A DNA stretch of 64,000 bases from Streptomyces rubrogriseus. Its GTDB lineage: Bacteria > Actinomycetota > Actinomycetes > Streptomycetales > Streptomycetaceae. Both the position numbers and the translations under genes were made by a program. Of this stretch, positions 35,975 through 44,090 are shown in pieces. Location: contig NZ_CP116256.1 in the NCBI RefSeq assembly GCF_027947575.1, forward strand, positions 7,440,001 to 7,504,000, given 5' to 3'. Positions within the stretch are counted from its first letter, which is position 1. Each line of letters opens with the position of its first letter. The notes under the pieces were generated by a model, which searched no databases, was not told the DNA's origin, and saw nothing but the letters and a program-made list of their open reading frames with translations.

Positions 35975-36355
35975 GTGCCGGCTGGAACGCTGTACCGCGG
36001 CCGGGAAGGAATGTGGTCCTGGGTGGCTCACCGAGTCACCGGCGTCCTCATCTTCTTCTTCCTGTTCGTTCACGTGCTGGACACCGCTCTCGTGCGGGTG
36101 TCCCCCGAGGCCTACGACACCGTCGTGGCCACGTACAAGACGCCGATCGTCGCGCTGCTGGAGTACGGCCTCGTCGCCGCCATCCTCTTCCACGCGCTCA
36201 ACGGCCTGCGTGTCATCGCCGTCGACTTCTGGGTCAAGGGCGCCCGCTACCAGAAGCAGATGCTCTGGACCGTCGTCGCCCTGTGGGTCGTGCTGATGCT
36301 CGGGGCGATCTACCCCGTCCTCGGCCACGCCGCTCGTGAACTGTTCGGGAGCTGA
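35975..36355 (+). CDS. sdhC: Succinate dehydrogenase cytochrome b556 subunit
   Basis: This is a 126-residue membrane anchor of complex II. It has three transmembrane helices (GVLIFFFLFVHVLDTALV; GLVAAILFHALNGLRVIAVD; MLWTVVALWVVLMLGAIYPV), with haem-ligand His residues in HRVTGV/FVHVLD and LFHALNGLR. GTG 35975 follows GGAGG by 8 bases; the longer frame from 35885 is rejected. It is the first gene of sdhCDAB. It reads AGTLYRGREGMWSWVAHR at the N-terminus as in other actinobacterial SdhC. Confidence 0.93.
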   Translation: MPAGTLYRGREGMWSWVAHRVTGVLIFFFLFVHVLDTALVRVSPEAYDTVVATYKTPIVALLEYGLVAAILFHALNGLRVIAVDFWVKGARYQKQMLWTVVALWVVLMLGAIYPVLGHAARELFGS

Positions 36356-36360
36356 CGCCA

Positions 36361-36843
36361 ATGTCCACGACTGAATCCCCCGCTTCCGGGATCGGCCCCG
36401 TCGAGGGCGCCTCCCTCTACTCGGCCGACAACCCGGCGCCGCTCATCGAGGCGCCCCGCGCCCGCACGAAGAAGACCCCGAAGTCCACCCGGGGCAACTT
36501 CGAGATGGTCGCCTGGCTGTTCATGCGCCTGTCCGGCGTCGTGCTGGTCGTCCTGGTCCTCGGCCACCTGCTGATCCAGCTGGTGCTCGACGGCGGCGTC
36601 TCCAAGATCGGCTTCGCCTTCGTGGCGGGCCGCTGGGCCTCGCCGTTCTGGCAGGTCTGGGACCTCCTGATGCTCTGGCTCGCGATGCTGCACGGCGCGA
36701 ACGGCCTGCGCACGGTCATCAACGACTACGCGGAGCGCCCGAACACCCGCCTGTGGCTCAAGGGCCTGCTCTACACCGCCACGGTGTTCACCATCCTGCT
36801 GGGCACGCTGGTGATCTTCACCTTCGACCCGAACATCCGCTAG
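36361..36843 (+). CDS. sdhD: Succinate dehydrogenase membrane anchor subunit
   Basis: This is a 160-residue hydrophobic anchor with a 55-residue hydrophilic N-terminus and three helices ([56 protein letters not shown]). RLSGV and LHGANGLR are the family motifs for quinone and haem binding. It lies 5 bp after sdhC and 19 bp before sdhA, so all are one transcript. Confidence 0.93.
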   Translation: MSTTESPASGIGPVEGASLYSADNPAPLIEAPRARTKKTPKSTRGNFEMVAWLFMRLSGVVLVVLVLGHLLIQLVLDGGVSKIGFAFVAGRWASPFWQVWDLLMLWLAMLHGANGLRTVINDYAERPNTRLWLKGLLYTATVFTILLGTLVIFTFDPNIR

Positions 36844-36862
36844 GCACGGGGCTGCGAAAATC

Positions 36863-38617
36863 ATGAAGGTACACAAGTACGACACCGTCATCGTCGGCGC
36901 CGGTGGCGCCGGCATGCGCGCGGCCATCGAGTCGACCAAGCGCAGCCGCACCGCCGTGCTGACGAAGCTCTACCCCACCCGCTCCCACACGGGCGCCGCG
37001 CAGGGCGGCATGGCCGCCGCGCTGGCCAACGTGGAGGAGGACAACTGGGAGTGGCACACCTTCGACACGGTCAAGGGCGGTGACTACCTGGTCGACCAGG
37101 ACGCCGCCGAGATCCTGGCGAAGGAGGCCATCGACTCGGTCCTCGACCTGGAGAAGATGGGCCTCCCGTTCAACCGGACGCCCAACGGGACCATCGACCA
37201 GCGCCGTTTCGGCGGTCACAGCCGCAACCACGGCGAGGCCCCGGTCCGCCGCTCCTGCTACGCGGCCGACCGCACCGGTCACATGATCCTCCAGACGCTC
37301 TATCAGAACTGTGTCAAGGAGGGCGTGGAGTTCTTCAACGAGTTCTACGTCCTGGACCAGCTGATCACCGAGGTCGACGGCGTCAAGAAGTCGGCCGGCG
37401 TGGTGGCCTACGAGCTGGCGACCGGCGAGATCCACGTCTTCCAGGCGAAGTCCGTGATCTACGCCTCCGGCGGCACCGGCAAGTTCTTCAAGGTGACGTC
37501 CAACGCGCACACGCTCACCGGTGACGGCCAGGCGGCCGTGTACCGGCGCGGACTGCCGCTGGAGGACATGGAGTTCTTCCAGTTCCACCCGACCGGCATC
37601 TGGCGCATGGGCATCCTGCTGACGGAGGGCGCCCGCGGTGAGGGCGGCATCCTGCGCAACAAGGACGGCGAGCGCTTCATGGAGAAGTACGCGCCGGTCA
37701 TGAAGGACCTCGCCTCCCGCGACGTCGTCTCGCGCTCCATCTACACGGAGATCCGCGAGGGCCGCGGCTGCGGTCCCGAGGGCGACCACGTCTACCTGGA
37801 CCTCACCCACCTCCCGCCGGAGCAGCTGGACGCCAAGCTGCCCGACATCACGGAGTTCGCGCGGACCTACCTCGGCATCGAGCCCTACACGGACCCGATC
37901 CCGATCCAGCCGACCGCGCACTACGCCATGGGCGGCATCCCGACCAACGTCGAGGGTGAGGTCCTCAGCGACAACACCACCGTCGTCCCCGGCCTGTACG
38001 CGGCCGGCGAGGTCGCCTGCGTGTCCGTGCACGGCGCCAACCGGCTGGGCACCAACTCGCTGCTCGACATCAACGTCTTCGGCCGCCGCGCGGGCATCGC
38101 CGCCGCGGAGTACGCGCAGAAGGCGGACTTCGTCGAGCTGCCCGAGGACCCGGAGTCCCAGGTCGTCGAGCAGATCGAGCGGCTGCGCTCGTCCACCGGC
38201 ACCGAGCGGGTGGCGACGCTCCGCCGCGAGCTGCAGGAGTGCATGGACGCCAACGTCATGGTGTTCCGCACCGAGCAGACGATCAAGACGGCCGTCGAGA
38301 AGATCGCCGAGCTGCGCGCCCGCTACAAGAACGTGGCGATCCAGGACAAGGGCCGGCGCTTCAACACCGACCTGCTGGAGGCCGTCGAGCTGGGCAACCT
38401 GCTCGACCTGGCCGAGGTGATGGCGGTCTCCGCCCTCGCCCGCAAGGAGTCGCGCGGCGGTCACTACCGCGAGGACTTCCCCAACCGCGACGACGTCAAC
38501 TTCATGCGCCACACCATGGCGTACCGCGAGGTGGGCGACGACGGCGCCGAGTCCATCCGGCTCGACTACAAGCCGGTCGTCCAGACCCGCTACCAGCCGA
38601 TGGAGCGTAAGTACTGA
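36863..38617 (+). CDS. sdhA: Succinate dehydrogenase flavoprotein subunit
   Basis: This 584-residue subunit oxidises succinate to fumarate with covalent FAD. It shows [18 protein letters not shown] (nucleotide loop), the FAD-His motif [50 protein letters not shown] (active-site region), [13 protein letters not shown] and [20 protein letters not shown]. All key residues look intact and length is normal. The stop overlaps the sdhB ATG (TGATG). Confidence 0.96.
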   Translation: MKVHKYDTVIVGAGGAGMRAAIESTKRSRTAVLTKLYPTRSHTGAAQGGMAAALANVEEDNWEWHTFDTVKGGDYLVDQDAAEILAKEAIDSVLDLEKMGLPFNRTPNGTIDQRRFGGHSRNHGEAPVRRSCYAADRTGHMILQTLYQNCVKEGVEFFNEFYVLDQLITEVDGVKKSAGVVAYELATGEIHVFQAKSVIYASGGTGKFFKVTSNAHTLTGDGQAAVYRRGLPLEDMEFFQFHPTGIWRMGILLTEGARGEGGILRNKDGERFMEKYAPVMKDLASRDVVSRSIYTEIREGRGCGPEGDHVYLDLTHLPPEQLDAKLPDITEFARTYLGIEPYTDPIPIQPTAHYAMGGIPTNVEGEVLSDNTTVVPGLYAAGEVACVSVHGANRLGTNSLLDINVFGRRAGIAAAEYAQKADFVELPEDPESQVVEQIERLRSSTGTERVATLRRELQECMDANVMVFRTEQTIKTAVEKIAELRARYKNVAIQDKGRRFNTDLLEAVELGNLLDLAEVMAVSALARKESRGGHYREDFPNRDDVNFMRHTMAYREVGDDGAESIRLDYKPVVQTRYQPMERKY

Positions 38618-39390
38618 TGGCTACCCCTGTCATGGAGAAGAGCGACCAGGCCCCCGAGCCGGGCTTCGCCGACTCCCCCTACATCACGGTCACCTTCCGC
38701 GTCCGGCGGTTCAACCCGGAGGTCGCGGCCGAGGCGACCTGGGAAGACTTCCAGCTGGAGATCGACCCGAAGGAGCGCGTCCTCGACGCGCTGCACAAGA
38801 TCAAGTGGGACCTGGACGGAAGCCTGACCTTCCGCCGTTCCTGCGCGCACGGCATCTGCGGCTCGGACGCCATGCGGATCAACGGCAAGAACCGCCTCGC
38901 GTGCAAGACGCTGATCAAGGATCTCAGCCCCGAGAAGCCGATCACGGTCGAGCCCATCAAGGGCCTGACGGTCCTCAAGGACCTGGTCGTCGACATGGAG
39001 CCGTTCTTCCAGGCGTACCGGGACGTGATGCCCTTCCTGATCACGAAGGACACCAACGAGCCGACGCGTGAGCGCCTCCAGACCGCCGAGGACCGCGAGC
39101 GCTTCGACGACACGACCAAGTGCATCCTGTGCGCCGCGTGCACGTCCTCGTGCCCGGTGTTCTGGAACGACGGCCAGTACTTCGGCCCGGCCGCGATCGT
39201 CAACGCCCACCGCTTCATCTTCGACTCGCGCGACGAGGCCGGCGAGCAGCGGCTGGAGATCCTGAACGACCGCGACGGCGTGTGGCGCTGCCGTACGACC
39301 TTCAACTGCACGGACGCCTGCCCGCGCGGCATCGAGGTCACCAAGGCCATCGCGGAGGTGAAGCGAGCGCTGATCACGCGCCGCTTCTGA
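38617..39390 (+). CDS. sdhB: Succinate dehydrogenase iron-sulfur subunit
   Basis: This 257-residue subunit carries electrons from FAD to the quinone. The 2Fe-2S ligands are in RSCAHGICGSDAMRINGK and the following NRLAC. The ferredoxin-like C-terminal half has CILCAACTSSCPVFW and NCTDACPRGIEVTKA for the 4Fe-4S and 3Fe-4S centres. It starts at the ATG that overlaps the sdhA stop. It is the last gene of the operon and is followed by a strong terminator. Confidence 0.96.
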   Translation: MATPVMEKSDQAPEPGFADSPYITVTFRVRRFNPEVAAEATWEDFQLEIDPKERVLDALHKIKWDLDGSLTFRRSCAHGICGSDAMRINGKNRLACKTLIKDLSPEKPITVEPIKGLTVLKDLVVDMEPFFQAYRDVMPFLITKDTNEPTRERLQTAEDRERFDDTTKCILCAACTSSCPVFWNDGQYFGPAAIVNAHRFIFDSRDEAGEQRLEILNDRDGVWRCRTTFNCTDACPRGIEVTKAIAEVKRALITRRF

Positions 39391-39420
39391 CGCCGTCGGC
39401 GTACGCCGGTTCACGGCTGT

Positions 39421-39453
39421 GAGGGCCCCGTTTCCCCTGGAAGCGGGGCCCTC
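39421..39453 (+). terminator. Terminator of the sdhCDAB operon
   Basis: GAGGGCCCCG (39421-39430) and CGGGGCCCTC (39444-39453) pair perfectly, and inner TTCC/GGAA lengthens the stem around a CCT loop. It starts 30 bp after the sdhB stop and no U-tract follows. Confidence 0.85.
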
Positions 39454-39554
39454 TGGCATATGCCACACCATCGGGTGAACCCGTCGGCAACGGGCGTACG
39501 GGCACTCTCCACCCCCTGAGGATGGCCTCGACGCCAGTTCTCAGGAGGCACACG

Positions 39555-40175
39555 ATGTCCGCAGCACCCGTCGAGCCGCCCCGCGGCGACCTTCCGCTGA
39601 TCACGGAGGCGAACCGCATCATGGACCGTTCTCCGGGCTACCGCGTCGAAATCATCGAGGGCCAGCTCACCGCGACCCCGCCACCGGACGGCCCGCACGC
39701 CGTAGTCCTGACCGACCTCATCCTGCCCTTCGCGGCCGCTGGCCTCCACGGCTCGGAATCGAAGGTGGTCCAGGGCATCGGCCTCTGGCTTCCCATGGAC
39801 GCCGAGGACTACGCGATTCCCGACCTGGCGATCGTGGACGCCGACGTCGACGACCACCTCGTCGAGAACAACTGCTACGACCCGGTCTGCTTCCGCCTCG
39901 TCCTGGAGGTCACCTCCAGCAACTGGAGGAACGACCTCAAGGCCAAGGTCACCGCATACGCCGCCGCCATGGTCCCCGTCTACGTGATCGTCGACCGCAA
40001 GCACCAGCGCCTCCACGTCCTGACTGACCCGGACTGCGCCGACTACTCCACCCACCGCGTCCACTCCCCGGGCGAGTCCGTCACCCTCCCCGACTCTCTC
40101 GGTGCCGAGGTCACGCTGGACGTCGCCGCGATCCTTGCCGCCGGACGGACGAAGAGCACGCCCGACGAGGGCTGA
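39555..40175 (+). CDS. Uma2-family (DUF820) putative restriction-endonuclease-like protein
   Basis: This is a 206-residue protein with a PD-(D/E)XK nuclease fold as found in Uma2/DUF820. Motifs are RVEIIEGQLTATPPPDGPHA, the Asp in YAIPDLAIVDADVDD, and LVLEVTSSNWRNDLKAKVTA (E-x-T/K catalytic pair). The ATG at 39555 has AGGAGG 7 bases upstream. The family is present in many copies in Streptomyces and its function is unknown. It is a single-gene unit between the sdh terminator and the VOC gene. Confidence 0.85.
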   Translation: MSAAPVEPPRGDLPLITEANRIMDRSPGYRVEIIEGQLTATPPPDGPHAVVLTDLILPFAAAGLHGSESKVVQGIGLWLPMDAEDYAIPDLAIVDADVDDHLVENNCYDPVCFRLVLEVTSSNWRNDLKAKVTAYAAAMVPVYVIVDRKHQRLHVLTDPDCADYSTHRVHSPGESVTLPDSLGAEVTLDVAAILAAGRTKSTPDEG

Positions 40176-40216
40176 CAATCAGCCGTTCCGGGCGACGATC
40201 GTCCTAGCCTGACGCC

Positions 40217-40627
40217 ATGTCAGATGACGAGTCGTACGAACTGCTCGGGTTCGACAACGTACTGCTGCCCGTCGGTGACCTCGGTGAGGCCGTCGGGTTC
40301 TACGAGCGGGCCGGCTTCCCGGTCGCCTACCGGCTCGACGAGGCCGGGATCGCGCTGCTGAAGGTCGGCGTCGAGACGCCGGGGCTGCTGCTGCGGGTGG
40401 AGGAGGAGTTCGGGCGGCAGCCGCCGATGTGGCCCTCCGCGCGCGTGTGGCTGGAGGTGACCGACGCCCGGGTCGCCGCCCGCGCGCTGAAGGACGCCGG
40501 GGTGCCGCCGCTCGACGAGCCGTTCCCCGTCGCCACCGGCTGGACCGTCGAGTTCGCCGACCCGTGGGGCAACGTCATCGGCCTCACGGACTACTCCAAG
40601 CGCCCGGAGCTGGGCCGCCGCCCCTGA
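40217..40627 (+). CDS. VOC-family (glyoxalase/bleomycin resistance-like) protein
   Basis: This is a 136-residue metal-dependent or ligand-binding VOC protein. It has two beta-alpha-beta-beta-beta units: FDNVLLPVGDLGEAVGFYER at the start and ARVWLEVTDARVAARALKDA in the second half, ending FADPWGNVIGLTDYSK, the classic closing motif. No substrate can be inferred. It is 40 bp after the Uma2 gene, but the following operon has its own promoter. Confidence 0.88.
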   Translation: MSDDESYELLGFDNVLLPVGDLGEAVGFYERAGFPVAYRLDEAGIALLKVGVETPGLLLRVEEEFGRQPPMWPSARVWLEVTDARVAARALKDAGVPPLDEPFPVATGWTVEFADPWGNVIGLTDYSKRPELGRRP

Positions 40628-40640
40628 GCGGAACCTCCGC

Positions 40641-40699
40641 TTGAACGTGTTCAAAAACAGGTCTACAGTCAGTCCTGTCAGCGTTTTGAACGCGTTCAA
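40641..40699 (+). promoter_or_regulatory. Promoter with two TTGAACGnGTTCAA operators
   Basis: Palindromes TTGAACGTGTTCAA (40641-40654) and TTGAACGCGTTCAA (40686-40699) are 45 bp apart. TTGAAC of the first is also a good -35 box, with TACAGT (40664-40669) 17 bp downstream as -10. Operator 1 therefore covers the -35 and operator 2 covers the transcript start region, before the ATG at 40713. The TetR regulator two genes downstream is the obvious ligand. Confidence 0.82.
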
Positions 40700-40712
40700 G
40701 AAGGGGTGGGGC

Positions 40713-41120
40713 ATGGACCGCACCGTCATCGCCTACGTCATCTACCTGGCCGTCAGCATCGGTCTGACCGTCTGGGTGGCCCGCACGCTCAGCCGCAACG
40801 GACGGGTCTTCCTCTCCGACGTCCTGCACGGCAACGAGAAGCTCGCGGACGCCGTCAACCACCTCCTGGTGGTCGGCTTCTACCTCGTGAACCTCGGCTT
40901 CGTCGCCCTCTACCTGAGCGACGACGAGACCATCACCGACACCCGGGGCATCTTCGAGGCGCTGTCGACCAAGCTCGGCGTGGTGCTGCTGGTGCTCGGC
41001 GTGATGCACCTGGGCAACGTGTACGTGCTCAACAAGATCCGGCGGCGCGGCCTGATGGAGCGCGAGCAGGTGCCCCCGGTCCCGCCGCAGGGCTGGGTGG
41101 CCCCGACGGCCGGGGCCTGA
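40713..41120 (+). CDS. Hypothetical membrane protein, first gene of TetR-controlled operon
   Basis: This is a 135-residue protein with about three transmembrane helices (VIAYVIYLAVSIGLTVWVAR; NHLLVVGFYLVNLGFVALYL; LGVVLLVLGVMHLGNVYVL) and a Pro-rich cytoplasmic tail. It looks like a widespread Streptomyces integral membrane protein of unknown function. A start at 40641 inside the operator is rejected; the ATG at 40713 has AAGGGG upstream. It is 4 bp before the DUF393 gene. Confidence 0.75.
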   Translation: MDRTVIAYVIYLAVSIGLTVWVARTLSRNGRVFLSDVLHGNEKLADAVNHLLVVGFYLVNLGFVALYLSDDETITDTRGIFEALSTKLGVVLLVLGVMHLGNVYVLNKIRRRGLMEREQVPPVPPQGWVAPTAGA

Positions 41121-41124
41121 GCCG

Positions 41125-41613
41125 ATGGCTCCCGCCCCCGGGACGACGGCCGGCGCCCCCGTGCGCCGGCTCACCGTCCTCTACGACGCCGAGTGCGCCC
41201 TGTGCACGCATGTACGGGACTGGCTGCTGCGCCAGCCCCGGCTGGTGCCGCTGGAACTGGTCCCGGCCGCGTCCCAGGAGGCGCGCAGGCGCTTCCCCGG
41301 GCTCGACCACGGGGCCACCCTGGACGAGGTCACCGCCGTGGGCGACGCCGGGCAGGTCTACCGGGGCGCCGCCGCCTGGGTCGTCGTCCTGTGGGCGCTG
41401 CGCGAGTACCGCAGGCTCGCCCACCGGCTCAGCACGCCCAAGGGCGCCTGGCTGGCCCGGGGGGCCGTCCTGGCCGCCGCCAAATGGCGGGGCGGGCAGC
41501 GGCAGTGGGGCGGCAACGGGTACCGGCGGGCCGACGGCTGGGTGTACGAGCCGGGGCTCGGCTGGATCTACGCCGGGCCGGGCTGTGACGACGGCACCTG
41601 CGCCACTGGATAG
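41125..41613 (+). CDS. DCC-type thiol-disulfide oxidoreductase-like protein (DUF393)
   Basis: This is a 162-residue DUF393 protein. The family signature DAECALC (DxxCxxC) follows the first strand RLTVLYDAEC. Later come the Gly/Trp-rich segment and a closing PGCDDGTC. The family is predicted to have a thioredoxin-like fold and is linked to disulfide exchange or quinone/vitamin K-type membrane redox. It sits between a membrane protein and the TetR gene in a three-gene operon. Confidence 0.8.
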   Translation: MAPAPGTTAGAPVRRLTVLYDAECALCTHVRDWLLRQPRLVPLELVPAASQEARRRFPGLDHGATLDEVTAVGDAGQVYRGAAAWVVVLWALREYRRLAHRLSTPKGAWLARGAVLAAAKWRGGQRQWGGNGYRRADGWVYEPGLGWIYAGPGCDDGTCATG

Positions 41614-41624
41614 GCTCTGGACCC

Positions 41625-42380
41625 GTGCCTGCGACCAACGACGGCCCCGACGACGGCGCCCACCTCAGCAAGTCCGAGCAGACCCGCGCGCTGATCCTGG
41701 AGACGGCCATGCGGCTGTTCCAGGAACGCGGTTACGACCGGACCACGATGCGGGCCATCGCCCAGGAGGCCGGGGTCTCCGTCGGCAACGCGTACTACTA
41801 CTTCGCCGGCAAGGAACACCTGATCCAGGGCTTCTACGACCGGATCGCCGCCGAGCACCGGGCGGCGGTCCGCGAGGTGCTGGCCCGGGAGACCGACCTG
41901 GAGGCGCGGCTGGCGGGCGTGCTGAAGGTCTGGCTGGACATCGCCACGCCGTACCACGAGTTCGCGGTGCAGTTCTTCAAGAACGCCGCCGACCCGGACA
42001 GCCCGCTCAGCCCCTTCTCCCCGGAGTCGGAGCACGCGCGCGTGGAGGCCATCAGCATCCACCGCGCGGTGCTCGCCGGGGCGAAGACCAAGGTGCCCGA
42101 GGACCTGCGGGACATCCTGCCCGAGCTGATGTGGCTGTCCCAGATGGGCCTCGTCCTGTACTGGATCTTCGACCGCACCGAGGGCCGCGAGCGCAGCTAC
42201 CGCCTCGCCGAGCGCGGCGCCCGGCTCACCGCGCGGGGCGTCGTACTGGCCCGCTTCCGGGTGCTGCGCCCGCTGGTGCGGGAGGTGCACGAGCTGTTCA
42301 CGGACTTCCTGCCGGGGATGACGAGGATGATGCCGGACCCCGCGAAGAAGCCGACGCGGGATGCCGGTCCTCAGGCCTGA
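41625..42380 (+). CDS. TetR-family regulator
   Basis: This is a 251-residue regulator with helix-turn-helix ALILETAMRLFQERGYDRTT MRAIAQEAGVSVGNAYYYF and a long helical ligand domain resembling TetR_C for membrane-stress regulators. The GTG at 41625 is 11 bp after DUF393. Being in the operon headed by the twin operators, it probably represses itself. Its last 10 bp overlap the convergent metallophosphoesterase gene. Confidence 0.86.
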   Translation: MPATNDGPDDGAHLSKSEQTRALILETAMRLFQERGYDRTTMRAIAQEAGVSVGNAYYYFAGKEHLIQGFYDRIAAEHRAAVREVLARETDLEARLAGVLKVWLDIATPYHEFAVQFFKNAADPDSPLSPFSPESEHARVEAISIHRAVLAGAKTKVPEDLRDILPELMWLSQMGLVLYWIFDRTEGRERSYRLAERGARLTARGVVLARFRVLRPLVREVHELFTDFLPGMTRMMPDPAKKPTRDAGPQA

Positions 42381-43705
42381 CGGGACGCCAGCTCGATCAC
42401 CGTGATGTCCGAGGGCGCCCCCACGCGCGTGGGCGGGCCCCAGGCGCCCGCGCCGCGGCTGACGTACAGCTGGGTGTCGCCGTAGCGCTCCAGGCCCGCC
42501 AGCGTGGGGTTGGCGGCGCCCGCGATGAGGTTGCCGGGCCAGAGCTGGCCGCCGTGGGTGTGGCCGGAGAGCTGGAGGTCGACGCCGTGGTCGACGGCGT
42601 CGTGGATCTGCACCGGCTGGTGGGCGAGGAGCACGCAGGCGCGGGAGCGGTCCCGGTCGCCGAGGGCCCTGTCGTAGTCGGGGCCCTGGCCCTCGTCCTC
42701 GCCCGCCACGTCGTTGACGCCGGCCAGGTCGAAGTGGGGCAGCTCGGTGCGGGCGTTCTCCAGCGGGAGCAGCCCGAGCCGCCGCACCTCGGCGACCCAC
42801 TGCTCGGCGCCGGAGAAGTACTCGTGGTTGCCGGTGACGAAGTACGCGCCGTGCCGCGCCTTGAGCTGGGCCAGCGGGGCGGCGGCCGGGCCGAGGTCCT
42901 TCACGCTGCCGTCCACCAGGTCGCCGACGACGGCGATCAGGTCGGGCTGCGTGGAGTTGATCGTGTCGACGACCTGCTGCGCGAAGCCGCGGCCGAGCAC
43001 CGGGCCCAGGTGGATGTCGCTGACGACGGCGATGCGGAACCCGTGCGCCGCGCGCGGGAGCTTGGCCAGCGGCACCGTGACCCGCTTCACCTTCGGGCCG
43101 CTCAGCACACCGTACGTGCCGTAGCCGACCGTGCCGACGGCCGCCGCGGCGGCGGCACCGGCGACGACGCGGGAGACGAAGAGACGGCGGGAGGGTACGG
43201 CGAGGGGGCTGCCCTCGGACGGAGCTTCGGCACCCGGCGCCTCGGATGCCTCGGACGCCTCGGGCCTCACGGGTGCCTCGGGCGTCTCGGGCGTCTTCGG
43301 CGGAGCCGTGCCGGCCGGTATGCGCGAGGTGTCCGCGGCCGGGGTGACCGAGGGCTCCGCCCCCGCCGTCCGCCGCGCGGCCGCCCTGCGCTCCAGGAAC
43401 CGCCGCAGCAGCGGCCGGACGACCTCGCCCGCGAGCACCGCGAGCAGCAGGTAGATCGACAGGGCCAGCCACAGGAAGCCCGGCCAGGCGAGCACGCGCT
43501 GGAGCCAGAACGGGGCGCCCGCGCGCTCGGCGACCAGCGCCCCGACCGCCAGCAGCCAGCCCCCGGCGATCACCGCCGCGCCGATCCGGCGCACGGGCCC
43601 CGGGGCGCGGGTGGTGTCGCGGAACAGGCGCCGCCACACATACCAGTTGGCCGTCACCAGGACGCCCACCATCAGCAACGCGACCAGCACGAAGACGACC
43701 ACCAT
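42371..43705 (-). CDS. Membrane-anchored metallophosphoesterase
   Basis: This is a 444-residue protein of the YkuE/YaeI calcineurin-like type. N-terminal half: about three helices (VVVFVLVALLMVGVLVTANW; AAVIAGGWLLAVGALVAERA; LWLALSIYLLLAVLAGEVV), a Pro/Glu/Ala linker and another helix. The catalytic half has the metal motifs VVSDIHLGP, VGDLVDGS, GNHEYFSG, LLAHQPVQIHDAV and SGHTHGGQLWPG, all complete. Related proteins hydrolyse phospholipid headgroups such as UDP-diacylglucosamine, or unknown phosphodiesters. The active site faces outside if the linker helix spans the membrane. Confidence 0.88.
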   Translation of the reverse strand: MVVVFVLVALLMVGVLVTANWYVWRRLFRDTTRAPGPVRRIGAAVIAGGWLLAVGALVAERAGAPFWLQRVLAWPGFLWLALSIYLLLAVLAGEVVRPLLRRFLERRAAARRTAGAEPSVTPAADTSRIPAGTAPPKTPETPEAPVRPEASEASEAPGAEAPSEGSPLAVPSRRLFVSRVVAGAAAAAAVGTVGYGTYGVLSGPKVKRVTVPLAKLPRAAHGFRIAVVSDIHLGPVLGRGFAQQVVDTINSTQPDLIAVVGDLVDGSVKDLGPAAAPLAQLKARHGAYFVTGNHEYFSGAEQWVAEVRRLGLLPLENARTELPHFDLAGVNDVAGEDEGQGPDYDRALGDRDRSRACVLLAHQPVQIHDAVDHGVDLQLSGHTHGGQLWPGNLIAGAANPTLAGLERYGDTQLYVSRGAGAWGPPTRVGAPSDITVIELASRQA

Positions 43706-43759
43706 GCCGTCGTATCCCCTCGGTTGGGACGCCCGGGGCGTCCGTGACGTCCTCGTCGC

Positions 43760-43999
43760 CTATGACGTTCGGCGCAGTGCGCGCACGCCGCGCAACCCGA
43801 TGACCCCGACGACCGTCCCCAATACGAAGGAGACGATCGCGAGCAGCAGGTGCACCCAGAAGTACGCCGTGGGGTCGCCGTCCTCGAAGGCGAGCCCGCT
43901 GCCGTCCTTGACCAGGTTTTTGACGAAAGTGATCCAGATGATCCAGCTCCACACCCCGAAAGCGAGCAGGAACCAGGAGACGGGGCGGCTGAGCTTCAT
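43760..43999 (-). CDS. SCO4848-family small membrane protein
   Basis: This is a 79-residue protein, MKLSRPVSWFLLAFGVWSWI, with two transmembrane helices and a conserved FVHLLLAIVSFVLGTVVG-like second helix (read YFWVHLLLAIVSFVLG). I recall the family being named after the S. coelicolor gene at this position. The start at ATG 43999 is the only one that begins at a helix. It lies 91 bp from the divergent D-Ala-D-Ala carboxypeptidase gene, so the two may share control. Confidence 0.85.
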   Translation of the reverse strand: MKLSRPVSWFLLAFGVWSWIIWITFVKNLVKDGSGLAFEDGDPTAYFWVHLLLAIVSFVLGTVVGVIGLRGVRALRRTS

Positions 44000-44090
44000 G
44001 GTTTCAGTATCGCCGCACGCCGTCCGGATCCGTGCGCGGGGTGGGGAGGGGGGTGGGACCGACCCGATCGCGGGGGGTACGTTTCCGCTC

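Noticed and set aside
40641..40699. LexA (SOS) boxes at TTGAACGnGTTCAA
   Set aside because: The GAAC and GTTC halves are two bases apart, while the actinobacterial SOS box needs four; TetR operators fit better.
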